A stretch of DNA of 64,000 bases from Jatrophihabitans cynanchi. GTDB lineage: Bacteria > Actinomycetota > Actinomycetes > Mycobacteriales > Jatrophihabitantaceae. The DNA lies in assembly GCF_027247405.1 (NCBI RefSeq), contig NZ_CP097463.1, forward strand, positions 2,480,001 to 2,544,000. Direction: 5' to 3'. Shown piece by piece: positions 53,022 to 61,184 of this stretch. The notes beneath the pieces were generated by a model, which was not told the origin of the DNA, did no database searches, and saw nothing but the letters and a program-made list of their open reading frames with translations. Position 1 is the stretch's first letter. The number at the start of each line of letters is the position of its first letter. A program made the translations under genes and the position numbers.

Positions 53022-54863
53022 ATGACGCAGGGCCGACTGTTCGGCGGCCGGTACGAGCTCGGTGAGCTCATCGGCTACGGCGGCATGGCCGAGGTGCACC
53101 GTGGGCGCGACATCCGGCTCGGCCGGGACGTCGCGATCAAGGTGCTGCGCGCGGATCTCGCTCGCGACCCCTCGTTCCTCAACCGGTTCCGACGCGAGGC
53201 ACAGTCCGCGGCGGGCTTGAACCATCCGTCGATCGTGTCGGTCTACGACACCGGTGAGGACGCGGCCCCGGACGGCGGCAGCCAGCCGTACATCGTGATG
53301 GAGTTCGTCGAGGGACGCACGCTGCGTGACATCCTCAAGGCCGAGGGCAGGCTCCCGGCCCGGCGTGCCATGGAGATCACGGCCGACATCTGCGGCGCGC
53401 TGGACTTCAGCCACCGCAACGGGATCGTGCACCGCGACATCAAGCCGGCCAACGTGATGATCACGCACAGCGGCGCGGTCAAGGTGATGGACTTCGGCAT
53501 CGCGCGCGCCGTGGCCGACAGCGCGGCGACCGTGACGCAGACCGCCAACGTGATCGGCACCGCCCAGTACCTCTCGCCCGAGCAGGCACGCGGCGAGGCC
53601 GTCGACGCCCGCTCGGACGTCTACTCGACCGGCTGCCTGCTCTACGAGCTGGTGACGGGCGTCCCGCCGTTCCAAGGAGATTCCCCGGTCGCGGTCGCCT
53701 ATCAGCACGTGCGCGAGAACGCGATGGTCCCGTCGGCACGCAACCCCGAGGTGCCGCGCGCGCTGGACTCCATCGTGATGAAGGCGCTCGCGAAGAACCA
53801 GCTCAACCGCTACCAGTCCGCCGGGGAGATGCGCAGCGACCTGCAGCGGGCGCTGGCGAACCAGCCGGTGAACGCCGAGGCGGTGATGACCGACGCCGAG
53901 CGCACCCAGTTCATCGCACGCACCCCGCCGCCGGTCGCGGTCGCCCGGCACGACCTGGACGAGCCGATGCGCGAGGACGACCAGCGCCGGGCGGGGCTGA
54001 TCTGGCTGGCGGTGATCCTCGCCATGCTGCTGGTCATCGGTGGCGTCGCCGCGCTGATCTACTTCACCCGCAAGCAGGACAATAACGGACCCAAGACGGC
54101 GACCGTGCCCGCGGTGATCGGCCTGTCGCCCGCCGCGGCGGAGACCGCGTTGAAGGGCGCCGGCTTCACCGACATCGTCGCGGGAGCGCCCATCACCGAT
54201 CAGTCGCAGTGCCAGTCGCAAGTGCAGGCCGGCCAGGTCTGCACGGTCTCGCCGGCCGTCGGCGACTCCGCCAAGACGAACGTCAAGGTCAGCTACTCGA
54301 TCTACTCGATCAAGATGGTGACCATCCCGCCGGTGACCGACATGCAGTACAGCGAGGCCGCGCCCGTGCTCACCAAGCTCGGGCTCGTGCCGAAGGTCAA
54401 GCAGGTGTTCGACCGGCACCCGCAGGGCTACGTCGTCACCCAGGATCCGCCGCCGTACGGCAACCAGGTGCCGGTCGGCACCACGGTGACGCTCGGTGTC
54501 TCGACCGGCACGATCAAGCTGCCGGACGTGCGCACCAAGAACGTCGACGACGCCAAGACGCAGCTGAACCGGCTGCAGTTCACCGATGTCCGGGCCGACG
54601 ACACCAAGGTCACCCACGACAAGAAGCTCGAGAACACCGTGGCGGACATGAGCCCCAAGCCCGGGATCGCCTACCCGCCGGACACCACCATCCACCTGAC
54701 CGTCTACGTGTACGAGAAGCCGCCGCCGACCTGCACCACACCGCCGCCGCCGGGCACCGGGAGCAGCACGCCCGGCGGGACGGCCACTACGGGGGTGACC
54801 GGTACCCCGACCGGCCCGGGTGGCGCGTCGGGCACCGGCCTACCGCCCTGCACCACGCCGTGA
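53022..54863 (+). CDS. pknB: PknB: PASTA-domain Ser/Thr protein kinase
   Basis: A 613-residue receptor kinase. Kinase domain about 1-275: GYGGMAEVHRG, Lys40 (AIKVLR), HRDIKPANVM with Asp139, DFGIARA with Asp157, and GTAQYLSPEQA. One membrane helix at about 326-350 follows a juxtamembrane region with ERTQF. Outside are three PASTA domains (about 360-575; VPAVIGLSPAAAETALKGAG, IPPVTDMQYSEAAPVLTKLG, LPDVRTKNVDDAKTQLNRLQ) that should bind muropeptide/lipid II, and a Pro/Thr-rich tail. The usual neighbour pknA is absent here. Confidence 0.96.
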   Translation: MTQGRLFGGRYELGELIGYGGMAEVHRGRDIRLGRDVAIKVLRADLARDPSFLNRFRREAQSAAGLNHPSIVSVYDTGEDAAPDGGSQPYIVMEFVEGRTLRDILKAEGRLPARRAMEITADICGALDFSHRNGIVHRDIKPANVMITHSGAVKVMDFGIARAVADSAATVTQTANVIGTAQYLSPEQARGEAVDARSDVYSTGCLLYELVTGVPPFQGDSPVAVAYQHVRENAMVPSARNPEVPRALDSIVMKALAKNQLNRYQSAGEMRSDLQRALANQPVNAEAVMTDAERTQFIARTPPPVAVARHDLDEPMREDDQRRAGLIWLAVILAMLLVIGGVAALIYFTRKQDNNGPKTATVPAVIGLSPAAAETALKGAGFTDIVAGAPITDQSQCQSQVQAGQVCTVSPAVGDSAKTNVKVSYSIYSIKMVTIPPVTDMQYSEAAPVLTKLGLVPKVKQVFDRHPQGYVVTQDPPPYGNQVPVGTTVTLGVSTGTIKLPDVRTKNVDDAKTQLNRLQFTDVRADDTKVTHDKKLENTVADMSPKPGIAYPPDTTIHLTVYVYEKPPPTCTTPPPPGTGSSTPGGTATTGVTGTPTGPGGASGTGLPPCTTP

Positions 54864-54873
54864 CTGCGGCCCG

Positions 54874-54922
54874 CGATGCGGCCTGACGCCGCCGCTGATC
54901 GCAGTGGTGTCAGGCCGCATCG
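54874..54922. terminator. Bidirectional hairpin at the pknB / sensor-kinase junction
   Basis: Perfect 14-bp arms CGATGCGGCCTGAC (54874-54887) and GTCAGGCCGCATCG (54909-54922), spacer 21 bases. It terminates pknB from the left and the sensor kinase from the right. The right arm contains the last codons (DAA) and stop of the kinase, so the left arm is an inverted copy of that gene's end. Confidence 0.8.
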
Positions 54923-56313
54923 GCGGGAAGCACGACCAGGGCGAGCAGGCCACGCTGCCCGCTGGCTCGGTCGGTGAGCCGCACGCTGCCACCGTGTGCG
55001 CGTACCAGGTCGCGCACGATCGGCAGCCCCAGCCCGGTGCCGCCGGTCTCGCGGTCGCGCGCCTCCTCGATGCGGTAGAAGCGGTCGAACACCCGCTCAC
55101 GTTCGGCCGGTGCGATGCCGGGTCCGTCGTCGGCGACGGACAGGCGCACGACCCGCCGCCCGGCCAGGTTGCCGAGCCGCACCTCGACGGCGACCTCGGT
55201 GTCGGCGTAGCGGACCGCGTTGTCCAGCAGGTTGATCAGCACGCGATGCAGGCCGTCCGGGTCGCCCTGCACGGTCACGTCGTGATCCACCGACGCGTGC
55301 ACCGGGACGCGCGCATGCTCGTAGCCGTCGACCACGGTGGACACCAGATCGTCCAGCCGGACGGGCTCGCGGCGCGGGCTGCGTGCCTCGTCCATCCGGG
55401 CCAGCGCGAGCAGGTCCTCGACCAGCCGGTTCAGCCGCTCGACGTCGAGCATCACGTCGTCGACCACGCCGGACCAGTCGCTCGCCGGGCCCATCCGCTG
55501 CGCGACCTCCAGCTGCACGCGCAGCGAGGCCAGCGGTGAGCGCAGCTCGTGCGCGGCGTCGCCGATGAAGGTGCGCTGGCGCGCGGTGGCCGCGTCGATG
55601 CGGTCGAGCATCGCGTTCAGCGTGACGGCGAGGCGGTGGATCTCGTCGTGCGCACCGGGAACCGGCAGCCGCTGATCGGCCAGCCCGGCCGCGGTGATGT
55701 CGGCCGCCCCGTGCCGCAGCGCGGCGACCGGACGCAGCGTCAGCGCGACCACCGCGTAGGTCGCGAGCCCCATCAGCAGCACGGCGATCGGGCCGCCGAT
55801 GAGCGCGGCCCGGCCCAGGATGCGCAGGCTGTCGTCGACCCGCGAGATGTCGCTGACGACCAGCACGGTCTTGCCCCCGACGTTCTGCGCAAGCACCCGC
55901 AGCCGGGCGTCGGAGGTGGTGCTGTCGATGTCCAGCCGCGCACCCTTGCGTGCCTCGCGGAGCTGGCGGGCATCGAGCACCGGAGTGGTGCGATCCGCGC
56001 CCGGCGAGGCCGCGATGACCACGTCCTGCGCGTTGACCACCTGCACCGCGGTGATGCCGCCGGTCGTGGGCAGCACGCTGGTGGGGTTCTTCCCGCTGCG
56101 GAACTGCCGGGCAATGTCGGACGCCGTCTTCTGCGCGGACGAGTCCAGCACCCGTACCAGGGCGTACCGCTGCAACACCAGCAGCAGCACCGCGCCGGTC
56201 GCGACCGCGAGCGAGAACAGCGCGGTGGCCAGCAGGGTGAGCCGCGCGCGCAGCGACTGCCGCGCCCACCAGCGGGCGGGCCAGCCCAGCCCGGACCAGC
56301 CGCGCCCGGCCAT
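54910..56313 (-). CDS. Sensor histidine kinase
   Basis: A 467-residue kinase with two membrane helices (about 25-49 and 170-193) around a 120-residue sensor domain that has no recognised family. A HAMP domain spans about 190-245, HisKA with His255 in DAAHELRSPLASL, and the ATPase has the N box LLDNAVRYAD, the G1 box ADDGPGIAP and GGTGLGLPIV. It looks like the MprB/TcrY-type trans-membrane kinases. The ATG at 56313 overlaps the response-regulator stop (TGATG). The signal sensed is unknown. Confidence 0.93.
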   Translation of the reverse strand: MAGRGWSGLGWPARWWARQSLRARLTLLATALFSLAVATGAVLLLVLQRYALVRVLDSSAQKTASDIARQFRSGKNPTSVLPTTGGITAVQVVNAQDVVIAASPGADRTTPVLDARQLREARKGARLDIDSTTSDARLRVLAQNVGGKTVLVVSDISRVDDSLRILGRAALIGGPIAVLLMGLATYAVVALTLRPVAALRHGAADITAAGLADQRLPVPGAHDEIHRLAVTLNAMLDRIDAATARQRTFIGDAAHELRSPLASLRVQLEVAQRMGPASDWSGVVDDVMLDVERLNRLVEDLLALARMDEARSPRREPVRLDDLVSTVVDGYEHARVPVHASVDHDVTVQGDPDGLHRVLINLLDNAVRYADTEVAVEVRLGNLAGRRVVRLSVADDGPGIAPAERERVFDRFYRIEEARDRETGGTGLGLPIVRDLVRAHGGSVRLTDRASGQRGLLALVVLPADAA

Positions 56314-57002
56314 CAGCTACTCGCGGTGCCGGTCTCCGTGGTGAGGCGATAGCCCGCCCCGCGCACCGTCTGCACGCTCTGCCGGCCGAACGGCGTGTCG
56401 ATCTTGCGCCGCAGGTAGCCCACGTACACCTCGACGACGTTGGCGTCCCCGTCGTAGTTGGCGTCCCACACGTGATGCAGGATGTCCGCCTTGCTGACCG
56501 CGTCGCCGGCGCGGCGCATCAGGAACTCCAGCAACGAGAACTCGCGCGGGGTCAGCTCGATCGACACATCGCCGCGCTTGACGGTGTGCGCCGCGGGGTC
56601 CAGCACCAGGTCGTCGACGGTGAGCGAGGCAGGCCGCGGCGTGACCCCGCGGCGCAGCAACGCCCGCAGCCGGGCGAGCAGCACGACGAAGGAGAACGGC
56701 TTGGTCAGGTAGTCGTCGGCGCCCAGGTCGAGCGCGTCGGCCTCGTCGTACTCGCCGTCCTTCGCGGTGAGCATCAGGATCGGCACCCAGTTCTCGGCCG
56801 CGCGCAGCTGCTCGATGATCCGGTACCCGGACAAGCCGGGGAGCATGATGTCCAGCACCACCGCGTCGTACGTGCTCTCCTGCGCCATGTGCAGGCCGTC
56901 CGGCCCGGTGTGTGCGAGATCCACGGTGAAGCCCTCGTTGGCGAGTCCGCGCTGCAGTGCGGAGGCCAACCGGACCTCGTCCTCGACGATCAGTAGCCGC
57001 AC
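56313..57002 (-). CDS. OmpR-family response regulator
   Basis: A 229-residue DNA-binding regulator. The receiver domain has EDE at residues 7-9, phospho-acceptor Asp51 (AVVLDIMLPG), Thr in LMLTAKDG and Lys101 in YLTKPF. The C-terminal winged helix spans about 130-225 (ELTPREFSLLEFLM, VDTPFGRQSVQTVRGAGYRL in variant form). It is the upstream gene of the two-component pair. Divergent is an RseB-like gene, whose start region may be a target. Confidence 0.95.
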   Translation of the reverse strand: MRLLIVEDEVRLASALQRGLANEGFTVDLAHTGPDGLHMAQESTYDAVVLDIMLPGLSGYRIIEQLRAAENWVPILMLTAKDGEYDEADALDLGADDYLTKPFSFVVLLARLRALLRRGVTPRPASLTVDDLVLDPAAHTVKRGDVSIELTPREFSLLEFLMRRAGDAVSKADILHHVWDANYDGDANVVEVYVGYLRRKIDTPFGRQSVQTVRGAGYRLTTETGTASS

Positions 57003-57107
57003 GGGTTCTCCTTCATCGACGACACCGGCCAGCCTGCCACTGTGGCCCCGCCCACGAGCGGCGACACCTCAGCCCGGTCACAGTGCCTCATCCTCATCCT
57101 TGATGAA

Positions 57108-58196
57108 GTGACGATCGCGTCTTTCGCCCGGCGACACCCCGCGTTGCGGTGGGTCGTCCCGACGACGATCCTCGCCATCGCTGCCACGTCGACCGTAGCG
57201 GTGTTCAGCCTCAGCCGCTCGGACGATCGCCTTCCGGAAGCGACCGCCGATTCGCTGGTGCGCGGCATCGAGGCGGCCCGCGACACCGGGTTCTCCGGGA
57301 CCGTCCTCGCGCAGACCTCGCTGGACCTGCCGGTGTCGGCCGCCGCGTCCGGCAGTGGATCCCCGACGCTGCTCGAGGCCGGCTCGCACACGATGCGCTA
57401 CTGGTACGGCGGTGCCCAGCGGCAGCGGGTCGCACTGCTCGCGGCCACCAGCGAGACCGACGTGTTCCACTCCGGCCGCGACGTCTGGCAGTGGGACAGC
57501 CAGACCCGCGTGGCCACCCACTCGCTGCTCGCCCCGGCCGCGACCGCCGCGATCGGCGCGCCGATCTCGCCGGCGCCGTTGACCCTCGCGACCCTCACCC
57601 CGCAGCAGCTGACCGAGCGCACACTGGCCGCCATCGACGAGCAGACCGAGATCATCTCCAGGCTCGGGCCGCAGATCGCCGATCGGCCGACATACGAGCT
57701 GATCCTGCGGCCGGCGGACGACGCGCAGACCCGCATCGGCGCCGTCCACATCGACGTGGACGCCGCGCGCAACGTCCCGCTCGGCGTGCAGGTCTACGCC
57801 CGCGGTCTGCTGCAGCCGTCCATCGACGTCGCGTTCACCAGCGTCACCTACAAGATGCCCGCGGCCGACTACTTCGCCTTCACGCCGCCGGCCGGGGCGA
57901 CGGTGCTGCGCGGCCCGCAGCAACAGATCGTCGCGGCGGCTCCCGGCGCGGCGGTCGCCCAGGCCGCGATCGGCGACACCGGCTGGGCGGCGATCACCGA
58001 GTACCGCGCGGTCGGCGGCCCCTCTGCCGTCGTGCCGCGGGACATGCAGTCGACGATGAGCACAGTCTCCGGGGACTGGGGCTCGGGCGCGCTGCTCGAC
58101 ACCCCGCTGCTGTGCCTGCTCGTCACGGCGGACGGCCGGGTGCTCGCCGGCTCGGTGGAGCCCGCCGTGCTGTACGCCGCGGCCGCGCACAGCTGA
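57108..58196 (+). CDS. MucB/RseB- or LolA-like exported protein
   Basis: A 362-residue protein from the GTG at 57108 (VTIASFARRHPALRW). One uncleaved membrane helix is at about 10-34 (ALRWVVPTTILAIAATSTVAV). The rest is extracytoplasmic, beta-rich and related to outer-membrane-lipoprotein-sorting/sigma-E-regulatory proteins: SGTVLAQTSLDLPV, TMRYWYGGAQRQRVALLAA, then DVWQWDSQTRVATH. Later it has YELILRPADDAQTRIGAVHIDVD and PLGVQVYARG. It is divergent from a two-component system. No sigma-factor gene is adjacent, so a lipid- or stress-sensing role is inference. Confidence 0.6.
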   Translation: MTIASFARRHPALRWVVPTTILAIAATSTVAVFSLSRSDDRLPEATADSLVRGIEAARDTGFSGTVLAQTSLDLPVSAAASGSGSPTLLEAGSHTMRYWYGGAQRQRVALLAATSETDVFHSGRDVWQWDSQTRVATHSLLAPAATAAIGAPISPAPLTLATLTPQQLTERTLAAIDEQTEIISRLGPQIADRPTYELILRPADDAQTRIGAVHIDVDAARNVPLGVQVYARGLLQPSIDVAFTSVTYKMPAADYFAFTPPAGATVLRGPQQQIVAAAPGAAVAQAAIGDTGWAAITEYRAVGGPSAVVPRDMQSTMSTVSGDWGSGALLDTPLLCLLVTADGRVLAGSVEPAVLYAAAAHS

Positions 58197-58206
58197 TCGG
58201 TCCGGG

Positions 58207-58452
58207 CTACTGCAGGTAGCCCTCCACCTCGTTCACGCTGCGTTCGCGTGCCGTGTCCGGGTTCTCGCCGGTGTCCTCGCGGGCGCGGCGCTGGCGCAGC
58301 AGGTCCCACGCCTGATCGAGCTGGTTCTCCAGGGCCTGCAGCCGGGTCCGATCGGCGCCGTCGAGTCCGTGGCCGCTCGCGCGCAGCCGCTTCTCCTCGG
58401 CGACCAGCTCGTGGATGTGTTCGAGGATGCCTTTGTCGGTGCCGTCGTCCAT
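58207..58452 (-). CDS. DUF2630 family protein
   Basis: An 81-residue, highly charged, helical protein. ILEHIHELVAEEKRLRA at the N-terminus, RLQALENQLDQAWDLLRQRRA in the middle and the ending VNEVEGYLQ are the DUF2630 pattern. The function is unknown. It lies 6 bases downstream of the DHA2 exporter gene on the same strand, so it is likely co-transcribed. Confidence 0.9.
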   Translation of the reverse strand: MDDGTDKGILEHIHELVAEEKRLRASGHGLDGADRTRLQALENQLDQAWDLLRQRRAREDTGENPDTARERSVNEVEGYLQ

Positions 58453-58458
58453 TTTCGG

Positions 58459-59859
58459 TTACAGCCTTTCGCTTTTAGGTCGGACGCTGAGCGCGACGGC
58501 GAGTGCAGCCAGGACGAGCAGGCCCACGCAGCACAGTGCCACCACCCGGTAACCGTGCACCATGACCGGCACCTGGCGGTAGGCCTCTCCGCGCAACCCG
58601 GCCAGCGGCGGCAGCACCGCCACCGCCAGCAGCCCGCCGGCGCGCGCGATCGCGTTGTTCACCCCGGACGCGATGCCGACGTCGTCACCGGGCGCGGCGG
58701 CCATCACCGTGGCCGTCAACGGCGCGACCAGCGTGACCAGGCCGAGTCCGAACAGGACGACGCCGGGCAGCACGTCGAGCAGGTAGTTGCGGTGCTGCGC
58801 GTCGATGCGCAGCGTCAGCAGCAGGCCGGCCGCCGCGAGCAGTGGTCCGGCGATCAGCTGTGCCCGCGGGCCGATCCGGGTGGCGAGGGCGCCGCTGCGC
58901 GCGGACAGCACGAGCAGCAGGATCGTGATCGGCAGCGTCGCGAGGCCGGCCGCCAGCGCGCCGTAGCCGCCGGAGACCTGCAGGTGCAGCACCAGCACGA
59001 ACAGCACCGCCCCGAGCGCTGCGTAGGTCAGCAGCGTCATGGCGTTCGTCCCGCTGAAGGTGCGGTCGGCGAACAGGCGCAGCGGCACGAGCGGCTCGCG
59101 CGCCCGCCGTTCGACGAGCACGAACACGACGAGCAGCGCCGCGCCCGCCGCACACGTCCCGACCGTCACGGCGGACCAGCCCGCGGTGCCGGCGTGCGTG
59201 CTGCCGAAGGTCAGCAGTGCGAGGGCGCCTGCGACCAGGGCGGTGCCGGCGACGTCCGGGGTGTGGGACGTACGGGTCGAGCGGGTCTCCGGCACGAACC
59301 GCAGCCCGAGGAACACCACGAGCGCGGCGAGCGGCAGGTTGATCAGGAACGCCCACCGCCACGAGTGGTACTGCACCAGCCAGCCGCCGAGCAGCGGCCC
59401 GATCGCGGTGCTGACTCCGGAGAGCCCGGACCAGGCGCCGACCGCGATAGCGCGGTCCTCGGCGATGAAGCTCGCGGAGATGATCGCCAGGCTGCCCGGG
59501 GTCATCAGCGCGCCGCCGACACCCTGTACCGCGCGGGCGGCGATCAGCACGCCCGCGTTCGGGGCGAGCGCGCAGGCCAGTGAGGCCAGGGCGAACCACG
59601 TCGCGCCGATCAGGAAGATGCGACGCCGGCCGAGCCGGTCACCGAGCGAGCCGCCGAGCAGGATCAGACTGGCCAGCGCCAGCGTGTACGCGTTCAGCAC
59701 CCACTGCAGCGCGGTGAAACCGGCGTGCAGATCCTGGCCGATGTGCTTGGCCGCGACGTTGACGATCGTGCTGTCCAGGAACGCCATTCCGGATCCGAGG
59801 ACGGTTGCGGCCAGGACCGCGCGCCCGCGCGCCGTCTCCAACCGGACCAGTTGGCTCAT
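58459..59859 (-). CDS. DHA2-family MFS drug exporter (EmrB/QacA type)
   Basis: A 466-residue, 14-helix permease. The N-terminal VLAATVLGSGMAFLDSTIVNVA is the DHA2 motif D1 region; LGDRLGRRRIFLIG is motif A; ARAVQGVGGALMTPGSLAII is motif C (antiporter). The ATG at 59859 was chosen, giving MSQLVRLETARGR; an in-frame upstream extension to 59913 has no support. Proton-driven export of a toxic compound is the family role. No TetR regulator is adjacent. Confidence 0.92.
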   Translation of the reverse strand: MSQLVRLETARGRAVLAATVLGSGMAFLDSTIVNVAAKHIGQDLHAGFTALQWVLNAYTLALASLILLGGSLGDRLGRRRIFLIGATWFALASLACALAPNAGVLIAARAVQGVGGALMTPGSLAIISASFIAEDRAIAVGAWSGLSGVSTAIGPLLGGWLVQYHSWRWAFLINLPLAALVVFLGLRFVPETRSTRTSHTPDVAGTALVAGALALLTFGSTHAGTAGWSAVTVGTCAAGAALLVVFVLVERRAREPLVPLRLFADRTFSGTNAMTLLTYAALGAVLFVLVLHLQVSGGYGALAAGLATLPITILLLVLSARSGALATRIGPRAQLIAGPLLAAAGLLLTLRIDAQHRNYLLDVLPGVVLFGLGLVTLVAPLTATVMAAAPGDDVGIASGVNNAIARAGGLLAVAVLPPLAGLRGEAYRQVPVMVHGYRVVALCCVGLLVLAALAVALSVRPKSERL

Positions 59860-60073
59860 GGGCACAGTCTGCCGGGCCTCGAATTCGCCGTTCGGGACTT
59901 GCGGGAAAGGCACCTTGCCTTGCTAGGCTGTTGCCGGTTGCCGCGATGGCTCGTACGCGAGGCAGGTAACCGGTTGATCGTCCTTCTCTCGGCTGTCGGG
60001 AAATGGTGTTCGCCCGGTGGTGACCTCGGAACCCGCAAGGTGCGGTTTCCTAGCAGCAATAGGAGAAGTTGAC
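59860..60073 (+). promoter_or_regulatory. Promoter and leader of the cold-shock gene
   Basis: 214 bases, divergent from the DHA2 exporter. A -10-like TAGGCT is at about 59922, implying a leader of about 140 bases, as is usual for cspA mRNAs whose 5' regions fold differently in the cold. The ribosome site AGGAGAAG is at 60061-60068. Promoter assignment is tentative. Confidence 0.4.
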
Positions 60074-60277
60074 GTGGCTCAGGGCGTAGTCAAGTGGTTC
60101 AACAGCGAGAAGGGCTTCGGCTTCATCGCTCCCGACGGTGGCGCTCCGGACGTGTTCGTCCACTACTCGGCCATCCAGTCCGACGGCTACCGCTCGCTGG
60201 ATGAGAACCAGCGGGTGGAGTTCGACGTGACCCAGGGCCAGAAGGGCCCGCAGGCGGAGAACGTCCGCCCGGTCTGA
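60074..60277 (+). CDS. cspA: Cold-shock protein (CspA family)
   Basis: A 67-residue single-stranded nucleic-acid-binding protein. [15 protein letters not shown] contains RNP1 (KGFGFI), and DVFVHYSAI contains RNP2 (VFVHY). The GTG at 60074 is preceded by AGGAGAAG with six bases between. The ending ENVRPV is typical. It is followed by a strong terminator hairpin. Confidence 0.96.
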   Translation: MAQGVVKWFNSEKGFGFIAPDGGAPDVFVHYSAIQSDGYRSLDENQRVEFDVTQGQKGPQAENVRPV

Positions 60278-60292
60278 CACCCGGTACCAAGC

Positions 60293-60323
60293 GAAGGGGC
60301 CCTGCCGCCGGCAGGGCCCCTTC
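60293..60323 (+). terminator. Terminator of the cold-shock gene
   Basis: A perfect 14-bp stem GAAGGGGCCCTGCC (60293-60306) with its complement at 60310-60323, loop GCC, 15 bases after the cspA stop. Followed by GTCATC rather than a pure U-tract. Confidence 0.85.
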
Positions 60324-60352
60324 GTCATCTGCTGGTGAGGCGCGTGCCGCTG

Positions 60353-61132
60353 TTACTGCGAGTCGCGCCAGGCGAGCCAGGACTTGAGCTGACCGAGGTC
60401 GTGCCCCTCGTTGCCGACGCCGACGGTGAACAGCGTCGCGCCCGCCTCGAGCAGCGGCCCCGCGACTTCGGCCGGTTCGCCGGAGGCTCCGGTACCGACC
60501 GACACCTCGATCTCGGCCGGGTCACGCCCGATGTCGGCGCAGTGCTTCCGCAGGACCGCCAGTTTCCGGGTGAGCGTCTCGGCGTCGCTGAAGGAGTGCC
60601 AGATGTTGGCGTGCCGGGCGACCATGCGCAGCGTCTTGCGCTCGCCGCCGCCGCCGATGAGCACCGGGAGCTTGCGTCGGGGCGGCGGGTTGAGCTTGCC
60701 GAGCCGCTCCTCGATCCGGGGCAGCGCTTCGGCCAGCACGTCCAGCCGCTGCCCGGCGGTGCCGAACTCGTAGCCGTACTCGGTGTAGTCGCGCTCGAAC
60801 CAGCCCGACCCGATGCCGAGGATCAGCCGGCCGTCGCTGATGTTGTCGACGGTGCGGGCCATGTCGGCGAGCAGGTCCGGGTTGCGGTAGCTGTTGCAGC
60901 TCACCAGCGCCCCGATCTCGATCCGGCTGGTCTGCTCGGCCCAGGCGCCGAGCATCGTCCAGCACTCGTAGTGCTTGCCGTCGGGGTCGCCGTAGAGCGG
61001 GTAGAAGTGGTCCCAGTTGAACACGATGTCGGTGCCGAGGTCCTCGGCCTCCCGGACCCGGTCACGCAGCGTGGCGTAGTCGGCGTGCTGGGGTTGTAGC
61101 TGCAGGGCGATTTGGATCGCTGGATTCGTCAC
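60353..61132 (-). CDS. F420-dependent LLM-class oxidoreductase
   Basis: A 259-residue luciferase-like TIM-barrel protein. The N-terminus AIQIALQLQPQHADY and the segment AEDLGTDIVFNWDHFYPLYG are followed by RTVDNISDGRLILGIGSGW, as in the F420-dependent subfamily. The GTG at 61132 gives VTNPAIQIALQ; a TTG at 61141 is also open. F420 (not FMN) is inferred from family and from actinobacterial context. The substrate is unknown. Confidence 0.85.
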   Translation of the reverse strand: MTNPAIQIALQLQPQHADYATLRDRVREAEDLGTDIVFNWDHFYPLYGDPDGKHYECWTMLGAWAEQTSRIEIGALVSCNSYRNPDLLADMARTVDNISDGRLILGIGSGWFERDYTEYGYEFGTAGQRLDVLAEALPRIEERLGKLNPPPRRKLPVLIGGGGERKTLRMVARHANIWHSFSDAETLTRKLAVLRKHCADIGRDPAEIEVSVGTGASGEPAEVAGPLLEAGATLFTVGVGNEGHDLGQLKSWLAWRDSQ

Positions 61133-61184
61133 GTCCGGCAACGCTACTTGGCCGCAGCAGCGGGCCGCGCGCGAATTGCCCGGC

